From contig DDEZ01000011.1 of the NCBI GenBank assembly GCA_002336805.1, positions 620,001-684,000 on the forward strand: 64,000 nucleotides of DNA, in the 5' to 3' direction. The notes beneath the pieces were generated by a model, which was given only the letters and a program-made list of their open reading frames with translations, was not told the origin of the DNA and searched no databases. Made by a program: the position numbers and the translations under genes. This document shows, piece after piece, positions 1 to 7,566 of this stretch. Source of the DNA: Bacteroidetes bacterium UBA1941 (GTDB taxonomy: Bacteria > Bacteroidota > Bacteroidia > Chitinophagales > LD1). Within the stretch, counting starts at the first letter, position 1. Each line of letters opens with the position of its first letter.

Positions 1-1619
1 CGGGCAGCGGCGGCCCTACTACAGGTATACTCAACCTAAGCAACTGCTCACTGGTATACAACACAGGCGGCACCGGAGCAGCGCTCTACCTGCGCGGTAC
101 CCAGTCTAATATCACACACTGCAATATCTCTGACAATAATGGCTCAGAGGTGGTGTACATCAGCGATGGCACGGCCAATATAGACCGCTGTGTGATATCC
201 GGCAATAATACCAGTGGAGGCTACGGTACCATGTTTGTAGAAAATCTGGGGGGAGCGATCAATATGTACAACAGCCTGGTAGCGGGCAATCTCTCTGACA
301 ATACCTCTGGCCTGGAGATACGGCCGGATGATGCACTGACGCAAAGGATATGGAACTGTACCTTTGCCGGAAACAAGAGTACCGGTACCTCTACTGCCTA
401 CAATGCTACCGTGGTGCTGAGTACCTACACGAATATGAGTAACTGTATCGTGTATGGTAACTATAACGGAAAGTCTGTATGGAGCTATAGCTATGGTGAA
501 ATGTACAACAACGTGATAGAAGGCAGCCCTACCAATAATACTGGTGCGAATAATACCGCTACAGACCCACTCTTTGTCCATGCGGGCAATGCCTCTCTGG
601 CACCATTTGATACTACAGGACTAAACTACCAGCTGACCGCTGCCTCCCCTGCCCTGAATAATGGTGATAATACCTACACTACCAGCCCGTACCTGTTGGA
701 CCTGCTGGACTCTACACGTATCTCAGGCATCACAGTAGACCGGGGCTGCTATGAGCACCAGTACTGCGCCGCTACAGTAGCGATCACACCATCCGGCGCT
801 ACATCCTTCTGCCAAGGTGGACTGGTGTCACTCTCGGCCAGCACGGGCTCAAGCTATGCGTGGAGCAACGGTGCCTCGGCACAGACCACGGCTGTGAATG
901 TACAGGGCACCTATACAGTGACGGTGATAGATGGCAATGGCTGCTTTGGTACTGCCTCGCAGGCAGTAACGGTCTACCCTGCCTCGGTGCAGATATCCGG
1001 CAATACCGTACTTTGTCCAAACTCATCTACTACGCTGACTGCCAGCAGTCCTGATGGCAATATCTACCAATGGAGCAATAGCCAGAGCGCGGCAGCTGTC
1101 ACTGTGACGCAAGGCGGCACTTATACGGTGACGGTGACCACGCTGAATAGCTGTACTGCTACAGCCAGCTCAGTGGTAACGATCCACAATACTGCTACAC
1201 CTGTGATATCTCAGAGTGGCAATGTGCTGACGAGCAGCGCGAGCGCAGGCAATCAATGGTATCTGAACGGCACAGCTATCAATGGAGCTACTGGCCATAC
1301 ATACACGGCTACTCAGAGCGGTACCTATACTGTGGTAGTGACAGAGAGCGGCTGTACATCAGATGCTTCTGCGGCGCAGAATGTGATCGTAGCAGGTATC
1401 AGTACTATAGCACCGGAAGGCATATCTATCTATCCTAATCCGGCTACCAATATGATCATGGTGACAGGTATGCATATAAATACTCCTATCGAGATCACTG
1501 ATCTGCGGGGTAAAGTGGTGCTGCACCTCAAGGCCACCAGCGAGAACCAGTCGGTCAATATAGAGGGCCTGGCTCCAGGTATGTATCTTCTAAATGGCGC
1601 GAAGTTCATAAAGGAATAG
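1..1619 (+). CDS. T9SS-secreted beta-helix protein with Ig/PKD-like repeats (5' truncated)
   Basis: The reading frame is open from the window edge (first complete codon at base 3), so the start lies upstream. The N-terminal part is Asn/Gly/Thr-rich with short repeated strands (NCSL, NISDNNG, CVISGNN), the look of a right-handed parallel beta-helix. It ends in a 'choice-of-anchor Q'-like closure (LDSTRISGITVDRGCYEH). About three Ig/PKD-like modules with WSNG...GTYTVTV follow, then a T9SS type A sorting domain (SIYPNPATN ... GLAPGMYLL ... KFIKE). From family knowledge, such proteins are exported by T9SS and anchored or released at the cell surface. The ligand or role cannot be read from the sequence. 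No downstream partner is visible: the next gene has its own -7 box. Confidence 0.85.
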   Translation, partial: GSGGPTTGILNLSNCSLVYNTGGTGAALYLRGTQSNITHCNISDNNGSEVVYISDGTANIDRCVISGNNTSGGYGTMFVENLGGAINMYNSLVAGNLSDNTSGLEIRPDDALTQRIWNCTFAGNKSTGTSTAYNATVVLSTYTNMSNCIVYGNYNGKSVWSYSYGEMYNNVIEGSPTNNTGANNTATDPLFVHAGNASLAPFDTTGLNYQLTAASPALNNGDNTYTTSPYLLDLLDSTRISGITVDRGCYEHQYCAATVAITPSGATSFCQGGLVSLSASTGSSYAWSNGASAQTTAVNVQGTYTVTVIDGNGCFGTASQAVTVYPASVQISGNTVLCPNSSTTLTASSPDGNIYQWSNSQSAAAVTVTQGGTYTVTVTTLNSCTATASSVVTIHNTATPVISQSGNVLTSSASAGNQWYLNGTAINGATGHTYTATQSGTYTVVVTESGCTSDASAAQNVIVAGISTIAPEGISIYPNPATNMIMVTGMHINTPIEITDLRGKVVLHLKATSENQSVNIEGLAPGMYLLNGAKFIKE

Positions 1620-1797
1620 TAAGCTTTTGAGCATTGTATAAAATCGTTTCTACCTAAGTGGAGGAGGCATTTTCACCTGCGCTTGGTGTCATCACCAATC
1701 CGCAAACAGGGCGCTAAACTCGTGGTCGGTGATAACACACGATCACAGGCATGTAATCAGTTTGCAAGGATAAACGGCCTCCCCACCCCAAATTCCC

Positions 1798-1805
1798 TAC
1801 CTTCG
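1798..1805 (+). promoter_or_regulatory. Bacteroidota -7 box for the DEAD-box helicase gene
   Basis: TACCTTCG matches TAnnTTTG at seven of eight positions and lies 18 nt before the chosen ATG at 1824. No clear -33 TTG at the usual spacing. It supports the internal ATG at 1824 over an in-frame upstream ATG at 1683. Confidence 0.4.
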
Positions 1806-1823
1806 CGCAAAATTTGCGATAGC

Positions 1824-3155
1824 ATGGTGACGACTTTTGAGGATCTGAATCTGAATAAGCAGCTGCGTGGTGCGCTGGCGGATATGGGCTTTGTGCAGCC
1901 TACTACGATACAGCGCAAGTCTTTCTCTGTGATCATGTCGGGGCGTGATGTGGTGGGTATAGCACAGACGGGTACGGGGAAGACACTTGCCTTCCTGCTA
2001 CCGCTGCTGCGGCAGTGGGAGTTTAGCCAGGTGGTAGTGCCGCGCATCCTGATACTAGTGCCTACGCGGGAGCTGGTGACACAGGTGGTGGAGACGGCGC
2101 AGGCGCTGAGCAAGTACATGAGTGTAAAGACCGTGGGTGTATACGGTGGTGCGAATATGAATACGCAGATACTGGCGCTGAGCCAGGGCGCGGATATTGT
2201 AGTAGGTACGCCGGGCCGTGTGCATGACCTGGCGCTAAACGGGAGCCTGAAGCTGAAGTCTGTGAAGCGGCTGGTGATAGATGAGGTGGATGAGATGCTG
2301 AGTCTGGGTTTTCGCACGCAGCTGACCAATATCCTGCGGCTGCTGCCGGAGCGGCGGCAGAATCTGGTGTTCAGCGCTACGCTGGGGGATGATGTGGAGG
2401 CGGTGATCCATGACTTCTTCAACGGGCCAGAGAAAATAGAAGCCGCACCTGCCGGCAGCCCCCTGGAGAATATCAGCCAGACAGCCTATGAGGTATCCAA
2501 CTGGAATACAAAGATCAACCTGCTGGAGCTACTGCTCCGCACTGATACAGCGATGAAGAAGGTGCTGGTCTTTGCGGCCAGTAAGAAAATGGCGGATGAT
2601 ATATATGAGATCATAGGACAAAAATTTCCTACTGCGATAGGCGTGATACACTCGGGCAAGACACAGCCCAACAGGTTTGACACGGTGGCGAAGTTTCAAA
2701 GCGGTGCGTACCGGGTGCTGATCGCTACGGATATCATAGCGCGCGGCCTGGATATAGCCGAGGTGAGCCATGTGGTGAACTTTGACGTGCCGGATGTGCC
2801 GGAGAGCTATATACACCGTATAGGCCGCACGGGCCGCGCTGACCAGCGTGGGCAGGCCATCACACTCGTGAGCCCGCGTGAGGAGGCATACCGCGAGGCG
2901 ATAGAGCAGCTGATGCAGCAGCAGATCGCAGTGCTGGATAATCCGGATGACCTGGAGGTATCTACCGAGCTGACGCGTGATGAGCTACCGCGCATAGAGG
3001 TGAAAGGTGTGGAGGATAAGCTCAAGATACCGCAACATGGTGTGGGCTTCCACGAGAAGTCGGCAAAGAACATGAAAGAGAATAACCACATCACGCGCGC
3101 AAAGAAGATGCAAATGAAATATGGCAAGCCGAAGAAGCGCCGGCCGAAGAAATAA
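1824..3155 (+). CDS. DEAD/DEAH-box ATP-dependent RNA helicase (RhlE-like)
   Basis: 443-residue superfamily 2 RNA helicase expected to unwind short RNA duplexes in the cytoplasm (ribosome assembly, cold adaptation or RNA decay). Motifs in order: Q-motif region (TTIQ, residues ~27-30), Walker A AQTGTGKT (47-54), PTREL, GG, TPGR, motif II as DEVD rather than DEAD, SAT, then the helicase C domain with the arginine-finger motif HRIGRTGR. A basic tail rich in KK/RR/PK ends the protein, as in many RhlE-type enzymes, and probably binds RNA. The frame is open from 1683, but the first 47 codons read like non-coding DNA and a -7 box lies at 1798, so the start is placed at 1824. Probably monocistronic. 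Confidence 0.92.
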   Translation: MVTTFEDLNLNKQLRGALADMGFVQPTTIQRKSFSVIMSGRDVVGIAQTGTGKTLAFLLPLLRQWEFSQVVVPRILILVPTRELVTQVVETAQALSKYMSVKTVGVYGGANMNTQILALSQGADIVVGTPGRVHDLALNGSLKLKSVKRLVIDEVDEMLSLGFRTQLTNILRLLPERRQNLVFSATLGDDVEAVIHDFFNGPEKIEAAPAGSPLENISQTAYEVSNWNTKINLLELLLRTDTAMKKVLVFAASKKMADDIYEIIGQKFPTAIGVIHSGKTQPNRFDTVAKFQSGAYRVLIATDIIARGLDIAEVSHVVNFDVPDVPESYIHRIGRTGRADQRGQAITLVSPREEAYREAIEQLMQQQIAVLDNPDDLEVSTELTRDELPRIEVKGVEDKLKIPQHGVGFHEKSAKNMKENNHITRAKKMQMKYGKPKKRRPKK

Positions 3156-3217
3156 AAGAGATCAAAAGAGTCATGCCTATCCCATCGGCATCATTGATAT
3201 ATAGACCGTAAAAAATA

Positions 3218-3241
3218 AAAGCCGCTCCCAGGAGCGGCTTT
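3218..3241. terminator. Bidirectional rho-independent terminator
   Basis: A perfect 11-bp stem (AAAGCCGCTCC / GGAGCGGCTTT) sits between the convergent helicase and metallothionein genes. On the minus strand it is followed by TATTTTTTA, so it is stronger for the metallothionein transcript. Confidence 0.75.
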
Positions 3242-3257
3242 CTCATTGAAGTCCTGA

Positions 3258-3434
3258 TCAGCACTTGCACTCTGGCTCACACTTGCAGTCATCACCGCAG
3301 CAGCACTTCTTGTCAGGATCGGTGCCGCATTTGCAGTTGTCACCGCACTGGCAGTTGGGGCAGGTGCACTTAGGATTATTGCAGTTGCGCTTTGCAGTAG
3401 TAGTGGTCGTTGTCTCTTTTTTAGTTGATTCCAT
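3258..3434 (-). CDS. Metallothionein-like Cys-rich protein (58 aa)
   Basis: A 58-residue protein with 14 cysteines after a Lys/Thr-rich N-terminus. Cysteines occur as CxC, CxxC and CCC: residues 18, 23, 25, 28, 30, 34, 36, 44-46, 50, 52, 56 and 58, for example CTCPNCQCGDNCKCG. No aromatic residues and no His are present. This is the composition of bacterial metallothioneins, which chelate Cu(I), Zn or Cd in thiolate clusters in the cytosol. There is no signal peptide. A perfect -7 box (TACCTTTG, 3465-3472) lies upstream, a terminator follows directly, and the next gene upstream on the same strand is an AraC regulator with a metal-site-like CxxC. Metal identity is unknown. The ORF is short, but cysteine pattern, promoter and terminator together make it convincing. 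Confidence 0.85.
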   Translation of the reverse strand: MESTKKETTTTTTAKRNCNNPKCTCPNCQCGDNCKCGTDPDKKCCCGDDCKCEPECKC

Positions 3435-3464
3435 TGTATCTGATTTTGTGGTGATTTAATGATA

Positions 3465-3531
3465 CAAAGGTACGGCCGTGGCAGGCCAGGGTGTTTACAT
3501 TACTTTGGGTGCCTGTTACACTACTTTGGGT
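3465..3531 (-). promoter_or_regulatory. Metallothionein promoter with two 21-bp-spaced direct repeats (AraC-type operator)
   Basis: On the minus strand a perfect -7 box TACCTTTG (3465-3472) has no recognisable -33 TTG. In its place lie two direct repeats, ACCCAAAGTARTGTAA, at 3516-3531 and 3495-3510. They are 15/16 identical with a period of exactly 21 bp, two helical turns. This is the geometry of AraC/XylS activator sites, and the proximal copy covers the -33 region as in activator-dependent promoters. The distal repeat abuts the stop codon of the neighbouring araC-type gene. Binding by that protein is inferred. Confidence 0.65.
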
Positions 3532-4104
3532 TTATAGCCTATCCAGTGACTGGCGCCGTGCCGCCCCTACCTCACGGAAATGGGATGGGGTGAGGCCTGT
3601 GGTCTTTTTGAACTGGCTGGAGAGGTGTGCTACGCTACTGTAGCCCAGCTGATGCGCTATTTCTGACAGTGTATGCTGACCGTATACGAGCAGCTCTTTG
3701 GCGCGCTCTATGCGCTGCTCTATGAAGTACTGCTCTATAGTACGCCCCTCTACGGCGGAGAACATACTGCTAATGTGTGTGTACTCATAATTGAGATGAT
3801 CGGACAGGTAGCGGGAGAGGGTGAGCGCCATATCCGCAGGGCTGGCCTCATTGCGTGCGCGGCGTATGATGAGCTGTTTGGCCTTCTCTATTAGCACGGC
3901 ACTATGGCTATCTATGAGGTCGAAACCTACAGCCTGCAGCTGAGACACCAGCGCTTCTTTTTGCGAAGCTGAAGGTAGCTGGCTGAGGTGTATCTCTCCC
4001 AGCAGCACCTTGTCATAGGCTATGCTGATACGGCGCAGTATGTCTTCCACTGTCATGATGCAGCGGGTGCAGACCATATTTTTGACCAGGAGTATGCCAG
4101 GCAT
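3532..4104 (-). CDS. AraC-family regulator with N-terminal HMA-like CxxC domain
   Basis: 190 residues. The N-terminal ~65 residues begin with KNMVCTRC (C12, C15) and continue with a short beta-alpha-beta-like segment (VLLGEIHL ... GFDLID), resembling a heavy-metal-associated domain in place of the cupin sensor of classical AraC proteins. The C-terminal ~100 residues form the AraC/XylS double helix-turn-helix (RIERAKELL ... SEIAHQLGYSSVAHLSSQFKKTTGLTPSHFR). Regulators of this form occur in Bacteroidota near metal-handling genes (family knowledge). Here the next gene on the strand is a metallothionein whose promoter carries 21-bp-spaced direct repeats. I infer that it senses a thiophilic metal through C12/C15 and activates that gene. 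A -7 box at 4123-4130 precedes the gene. Confidence 0.85.
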   Translation of the reverse strand: MPGILLVKNMVCTRCIMTVEDILRRISIAYDKVLLGEIHLSQLPSASQKEALVSQLQAVGFDLIDSHSAVLIEKAKQLIIRRARNEASPADMALTLSRYLSDHLNYEYTHISSMFSAVEGRTIEQYFIEQRIERAKELLVYGQHTLSEIAHQLGYSSVAHLSSQFKKTTGLTPSHFREVGAARRQSLDRL

Positions 4105-4122
4105 TGAGGATGCTTGTATACA

Positions 4123-4130
4123 CGAAGGTA
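4123..4130 (-). promoter_or_regulatory. -7 box of the araC-type gene
   Basis: TACCTTCG on the minus strand, 18 nt before the ATG at 4104, matching TAnnTTTG at seven of eight positions. No copy of the ACCCAAAGTA repeat is seen here, so autoregulation through that site is not suggested. Confidence 0.4.
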
Positions 4131-4166
4131 TGATTTTTAGAGTAGCACTATACGGCCGGGCTGTGC

Positions 4167-4805
4167 CTATTTGCCATAGAGGTCACGGACGTGCTGGCGG
4201 ATACCTGTGAAGATATTGAAGGGTATCTCTACTGCCTGTGTATTGGCGAGCCAGGCGGGTATGATACCGCCCATGTCAGTGTAGTATTCATTGATGACGT
4301 AGGTGCCGCCCTTTGCCGGTATCAGTTTCCAGTAGGCGTGCATCTGGCGGATACGGGTGGCTGAGGTGAGCGGTGCTGCATCGGGCTCGCAGTTCACATT
4401 GATATACGAGGTATCTGTGCCGCTACGGCGGGTGATGGTCATGCGCTCTGCGCAATCCAGGTCAGGCAGTGGCCAGGGAGTCTTGTAGGTCAGGATGGCA
4501 AGAAATTCATTGTCTGATATCCGCTTTAGTATTTTGGCAGAGCGGCAGCTGGGAAACCAACCGCCATAGCTATTGAAGTCATTCAGCAGGGAGATGACCT
4601 GATCTACACTGATAGGTAGCAGCATCTCGGCGCGGGAGGTGCGCATTTTGCCTTGTTCGCTTTTGCGTGTATAGACTTTGATGCCGTTCTTGTCAGTGCC
4701 CAGGCGCCAGTCATCACCGGCCGCCTGCAGGCAGGAGGCTGACAGTAGCAGCAGGCAGAGCAGGGCTGCCAGCCGCTTGCGGGAGTGTGAGCGTGCTGTG
4801 ATCAC
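4167..4805 (-). CDS. START-domain lipid-binding protein, exported
   Basis: 212 residues with a signal peptide (basic start, then a Leu-rich core ending near ASCLQA-AG) followed by one START/SRPBCC domain. Typical START features are the WRLGTDKNGIKVYTR opening strand, the SVDQVISLLNDF helix and the late helix near the C-terminus. START domains hold a hydrophobic ligand such as a lipid, sterol or isoprenoid in a deep pocket. The cysteine in the signal region (SASCLQ) could make it a lipoprotein, but the match to a lipobox is imperfect. The start is GTG at 4805 and overlaps the upstream desaturase stop by 4 nt (GTGA), so the two are almost certainly translated from one mRNA. That pairing suggests a ligand related to the desaturase product; this is inference. 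Confidence 0.8.
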   Translation of the reverse strand: MITARSHSRKRLAALLCLLLLSASCLQAAGDDWRLGTDKNGIKVYTRKSEQGKMRTSRAEMLLPISVDQVISLLNDFNSYGGWFPSCRSAKILKRISDNEFLAILTYKTPWPLPDLDCAERMTITRRSGTDTSYINVNCEPDAAPLTSATRIRQMHAYWKLIPAKGGTYVINEYYTDMGGIIPAWLANTQAVEIPFNIFTGIRQHVRDLYGK

Positions 4806-6064
4806 GCGGCCTCGGCTGATGTCAATTCTGTAATGGGCTGCATGCGGTAGCGCAGCAGGGCTATGATGTCAGCCTCGCTCATAGTGCCGGTCAGGTCTAC
4901 GTAGTGCGATGCGAGCAGGTCATACCTGCCCATCATGAGCCAGACGAACATCTCAAACTCCTGCGTATCGCGGAAGACGGAGGCGCGGTTGGCTTTGTAC
5001 TTTTCTACATTGCGGTAGTAGTCGTCGGCCATCTTGGTCCAGTGCATCTGGGGATGATGATGGTGCGTGACGTGGAAGTCTTCGTTAAATACATTGTAGT
5101 GACCATCGAGGATGGTCACAGAGTTGATGTAAGCATTGTCCTGATCGGCCGGGTCGCAGAAGGTGTGCCAGATATAGTTGATAGCGGCTAGGTAGATGAT
5201 GGTGCTCAGGTGTGGCAACAGGAGAAACGCAAAGCCAAACCATGGATTGACGATCATGAATGCGGTGATGATGCCATAGTAGCAGGCCATAGCCAGTGCC
5301 ATGCGGCCTGCTGGTTTCCACTGTTTCTTTTCTATGAAATAGCCAAGTATAGAGACACCGGTCCAGTACAATGCAAAGCGGCGCAGGTAGACGAACCACT
5401 GTAGCGGATCGGTGCGGTCCAGGTCCAGCGTAGATGTCACATCGCCAAAACCATTGTCAAACTTGTGGTGGATACGCTGGTGCCCGAGCGGATAGGTCTC
5501 AGGCACGTGACCGTAAAAGATGCCGAGCCACCAGCCAAAGACATTATTGAGCCAGGCGTACGGAGCCTTGAATAAGCCTCTGGTGTCGTGGCCTTCTTTA
5601 TGTATGAGCGTGGCGATATTGGAGAAGAAGCGGAAGTAGGGGCCCATCATGAGTACATTGTAGGCAAAGGCCACGGCCAGCTGCGTGTACCATGGTGTCT
5701 GAAATCCGTGCAGCACCTGCCAGAAGAAGCTAGCCCAGAAAAGTACGGGCGTCCATATGCCCACACCCATGAGGGTATGCAGATAGGGAGCATTGCGCTC
5801 ATCGCGCATGATGCGGGCTGCCAGCCATACTGCCAGCCTGCTGAAGGCTCCGCCTATCAGGCGTACAGGGGCACTCTCGCTGATGCGCAGCCAGAGCTGA
5901 TCCCAGGCGAGGCCTACGGCTACCACCGCCCCCATCCACGGGGCAGGGAGCATGAGCAGCACCGATATGATGCCTCCGGAGAGCTGTGAGAATAATCGTA
6001 GCGGTGAGAATCCGGGAGCTGAGGCAGAGAGTGTGCCGGCGTGGTCCTTCGCGTCCTTTTGCAT
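4802..6064 (-). CDS. Membrane fatty-acid desaturase/hydroxylase family protein
   Basis: 420-residue integral membrane protein with at least four hydrophobic segments and the three histidine clusters of the membrane di-iron desaturase/hydroxylase superfamily: HKEGHD (155-160), HQRIHH (195-200) and HVTHHHH (331-337), plus H300 in the last transmembrane region. These residues bind two irons that activate O2 for desaturation or hydroxylation of a membrane-bound substrate. The substrate cannot be read. It does not look like the acyl-lipid desaturases usual in Bacteroidota, being longer with an N-terminal hydrophobic hairpin. The 4-nt overlap with a downstream START lipid-binding gene suggests a lipid or isoprenoid substrate. 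About 235 bases upstream, up to the divergent methyltransferase gene, contain no other feature I can support. Confidence 0.82.
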   Translation of the reverse strand: MQKDAKDHAGTLSASAPGFSPLRLFSQLSGGIISVLLMLPAPWMGAVVAVGLAWDQLWLRISESAPVRLIGGAFSRLAVWLAARIMRDERNAPYLHTLMGVGIWTPVLFWASFFWQVLHGFQTPWYTQLAVAFAYNVLMMGPYFRFFSNIATLIHKEGHDTRGLFKAPYAWLNNVFGWWLGIFYGHVPETYPLGHQRIHHKFDNGFGDVTSTLDLDRTDPLQWFVYLRRFALYWTGVSILGYFIEKKQWKPAGRMALAMACYYGIITAFMIVNPWFGFAFLLLPHLSTIIYLAAINYIWHTFCDPADQDNAYINSVTILDGHYNVFNEDFHVTHHHHPQMHWTKMADDYYRNVEKYKANRASVFRDTQEFEMFVWLMMGRYDLLASHYVDLTGTMSEADIIALLRYRMQPITELTSAEAA

Positions 6065-6299
6065 ATATACTGGTCAGTTATTATGTGTTGAAAACCTAGT
6101 GGTTGTATCTAGTAAACATTGTGATAAGAAAGACGGGAAACAAATCAATCAAGTCAATGCTGTGTAACTTTCAATCAATGAAAATGCGTGTCAGGCAGCC
6201 GCTCGGTAAACGCATCGAATATATAGGTGGGTGGTGAAGGGTACATATGTTACAGAGTTTGATGAAATGCATTCTATTTTTGATGACAAATCAGGTGAT

Positions 6300-6893
6300 A
6301 TGGAAAACATGTGGGAGGAACGCTATGGAGCGAAAGAATATGCATACGGCCGCGAGCCTAATGAATTTTTCAGGCAGGAGATAGTAAAACTGCCTGCCGG
6401 AAAAGTGCTCGTGCCAGGGGCCGGGGAGGGGCGCGATGCGGTCTATGCCGCCACGCTGGGATGGAGCGTAGATGCATTTGACCTCAGTGAGAGAGGTAGG
6501 GACAAGGCGCTGCAACTGGCAGGTGAGTCTGGTGTGGCTATCGACTATGCGATCACCGACGCTGCAGTGTACCAGGCGGAGCCTGAAAGCTACGATGCCG
6601 TAGCACTCATTTACTTTCACCTGCCGCCGGCTATCAGTGCTCATATGTATAGGGAGGTGGCTAAGGCGCTGAGACCTGGTGGGGTACTGATACTAGAGGC
6701 ATTTAATCCAAAGCAGCTGAACAATACATCCGGTGGTCCTAAAGATATAACGTGGCTAGTGACTGCTGAGCTGCTGCGGCAGGTGTTTTCTGATATGAAA
6801 ATAGTGCTGTGTGCAGAAGAGCGGGTCATGCTGAGTGAAGGAGCATACCATCAGGGTGTAGCTGATGTGGTACGTCTGGTAGCTGTAAAATGA
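6300..6893 (+). CDS. Class I SAM-dependent methyltransferase (TehB/UbiE-like)
   Basis: 197 residues with a Rossmann-fold methyltransferase core. Motif I is VLVPGAGEGRDAV (SAM-binding glycine loop), the motif II acidic residue is in VDAFDLSE, the motif IV region is YDAVALIYFHLPP, and the motif V/VI region is LRPGGVLILEAF. The N-terminus (MWEERYGAKEYAYGREPNEFF) is the usual opening of small TehB-like methyltransferases, so the start is placed at 6300 rather than at in-frame ATG 6264 or GTG 6231. A TATTTTTG sequence at 6275-6282 could be the -7 box, which also favours 6300. The substrate is unknown: tellurite/thiol or small-molecule methylation is common in the family. Cytosolic and probably monocistronic. 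Confidence 0.85.
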   Translation: MENMWEERYGAKEYAYGREPNEFFRQEIVKLPAGKVLVPGAGEGRDAVYAATLGWSVDAFDLSERGRDKALQLAGESGVAIDYAITDAAVYQAEPESYDAVALIYFHLPPAISAHMYREVAKALRPGGVLILEAFNPKQLNNTSGGPKDITWLVTAELLRQVFSDMKIVLCAEERVMLSEGAYHQGVADVVRLVAVK

Positions 6894-6974
6894 GGTAGGC
6901 AACCTGGATAGCATTTAGTCCCTAAAAAAATTGGCATTGGCATTGCATGTACGTATAGGTAAAAACGAGAGAAA

Positions 6975-7499
6975 ATGTATAACGTCACCACATACCCCCT
7001 GCTGATAGCAGGTTTTTTCCTGACCAGCCATTCTATACCGGATCAGGCTACTGCCATCAAGAACTTTGATCAAAAGCGATACCTGGGCAAATGGTATGAG
7101 ATGGCTCGCCTGGATTACTACTGGGAGAGAGGTATGGATAATGTAACTGCGGCTTACTCGCTGAAAGAAAATGGAGACATCCGGGTGGATAATCGGGGGC
7201 GTGATATCAAACATGATAAATGGAAGGAGAGTGTAGGGAAAGCTAAACCTGTAGGAGATCCTACTGAGGCTAAACTGAAAGTCTCATTTTTCGGCCCATT
7301 CTATGCTGGATACAATGTGATAGCGCTGGACAAGGACTACCAGTATGCGCTGGTGATAGGGGAGAATACAGACTATATGTGGATCCTGTCACGCACCAAG
7401 ACGATACCTGAAGAGATAAAGAAGGACTATGTGGCGAAGGCTAAAGCCCTGGGCTACCCTGTGGAGAAGCTGATCTGGTGCCGTCATGACAGGGACTAA
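6975..7499 (+). CDS. blc: Lipocalin family protein (Blc-like)
   Basis: 174 residues. An N-terminal hydrophobic stretch (YPLLIAGFFLTSHSIP) is a probable signal peptide. The structurally conserved lipocalin motif GxW appears as YLGKWYEMARLD (38-47), with later strands VTAAYSLKENGDIRVDNRG and YNVIALDKDYQYALVIG and the closing motif MWILSRTKTIP. This order matches the bacterial lipocalin Blc/apolipoprotein-D group, which binds fatty acids or lysophospholipids at the outer membrane. Unlike E. coli Blc, no lipobox cysteine is seen in the signal region, so it may be soluble in the periplasm or use the hydrophobic segment as an anchor. It ends just before a strong bidirectional terminator shared with the convergent GDPD-like gene. 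Confidence 0.85.
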   Translation: MYNVTTYPLLIAGFFLTSHSIPDQATAIKNFDQKRYLGKWYEMARLDYYWERGMDNVTAAYSLKENGDIRVDNRGRDIKHDKWKESVGKAKPVGDPTEAKLKVSFFGPFYAGYNVIALDKDYQYALVIGENTDYMWILSRTKTIPEEIKKDYVAKAKALGYPVEKLIWCRHDRD

Positions 7500-7517
7500 A
7501 CGATGTGATATAAAAAA

Positions 7518-7545
7518 CAAAAGCCGCCTGCGAGGGCGGCTTTTG
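7518..7545. terminator. Bidirectional terminator
   Basis: CAAAAGCCGCC / GGCGGCTTTTG stem of 11 bp with a 6-nt loop, followed by TTTTTTT on the plus strand and preceded by a matching A-rich tract (TAAAAAA). It separates the convergent lipocalin and GDPD-like genes. Confidence 0.85.
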
Positions 7546-7566
7546 TTTTTTTATGCCGGGCGCGGG

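Noticed and set aside
3265..3459. Plus-strand 64-codon frame over the metallothionein locus
   Set aside because: Its translation is His/Gln/Leu-rich with no motif, whereas the minus strand encodes a 14-Cys metallothionein with promoter and terminator.
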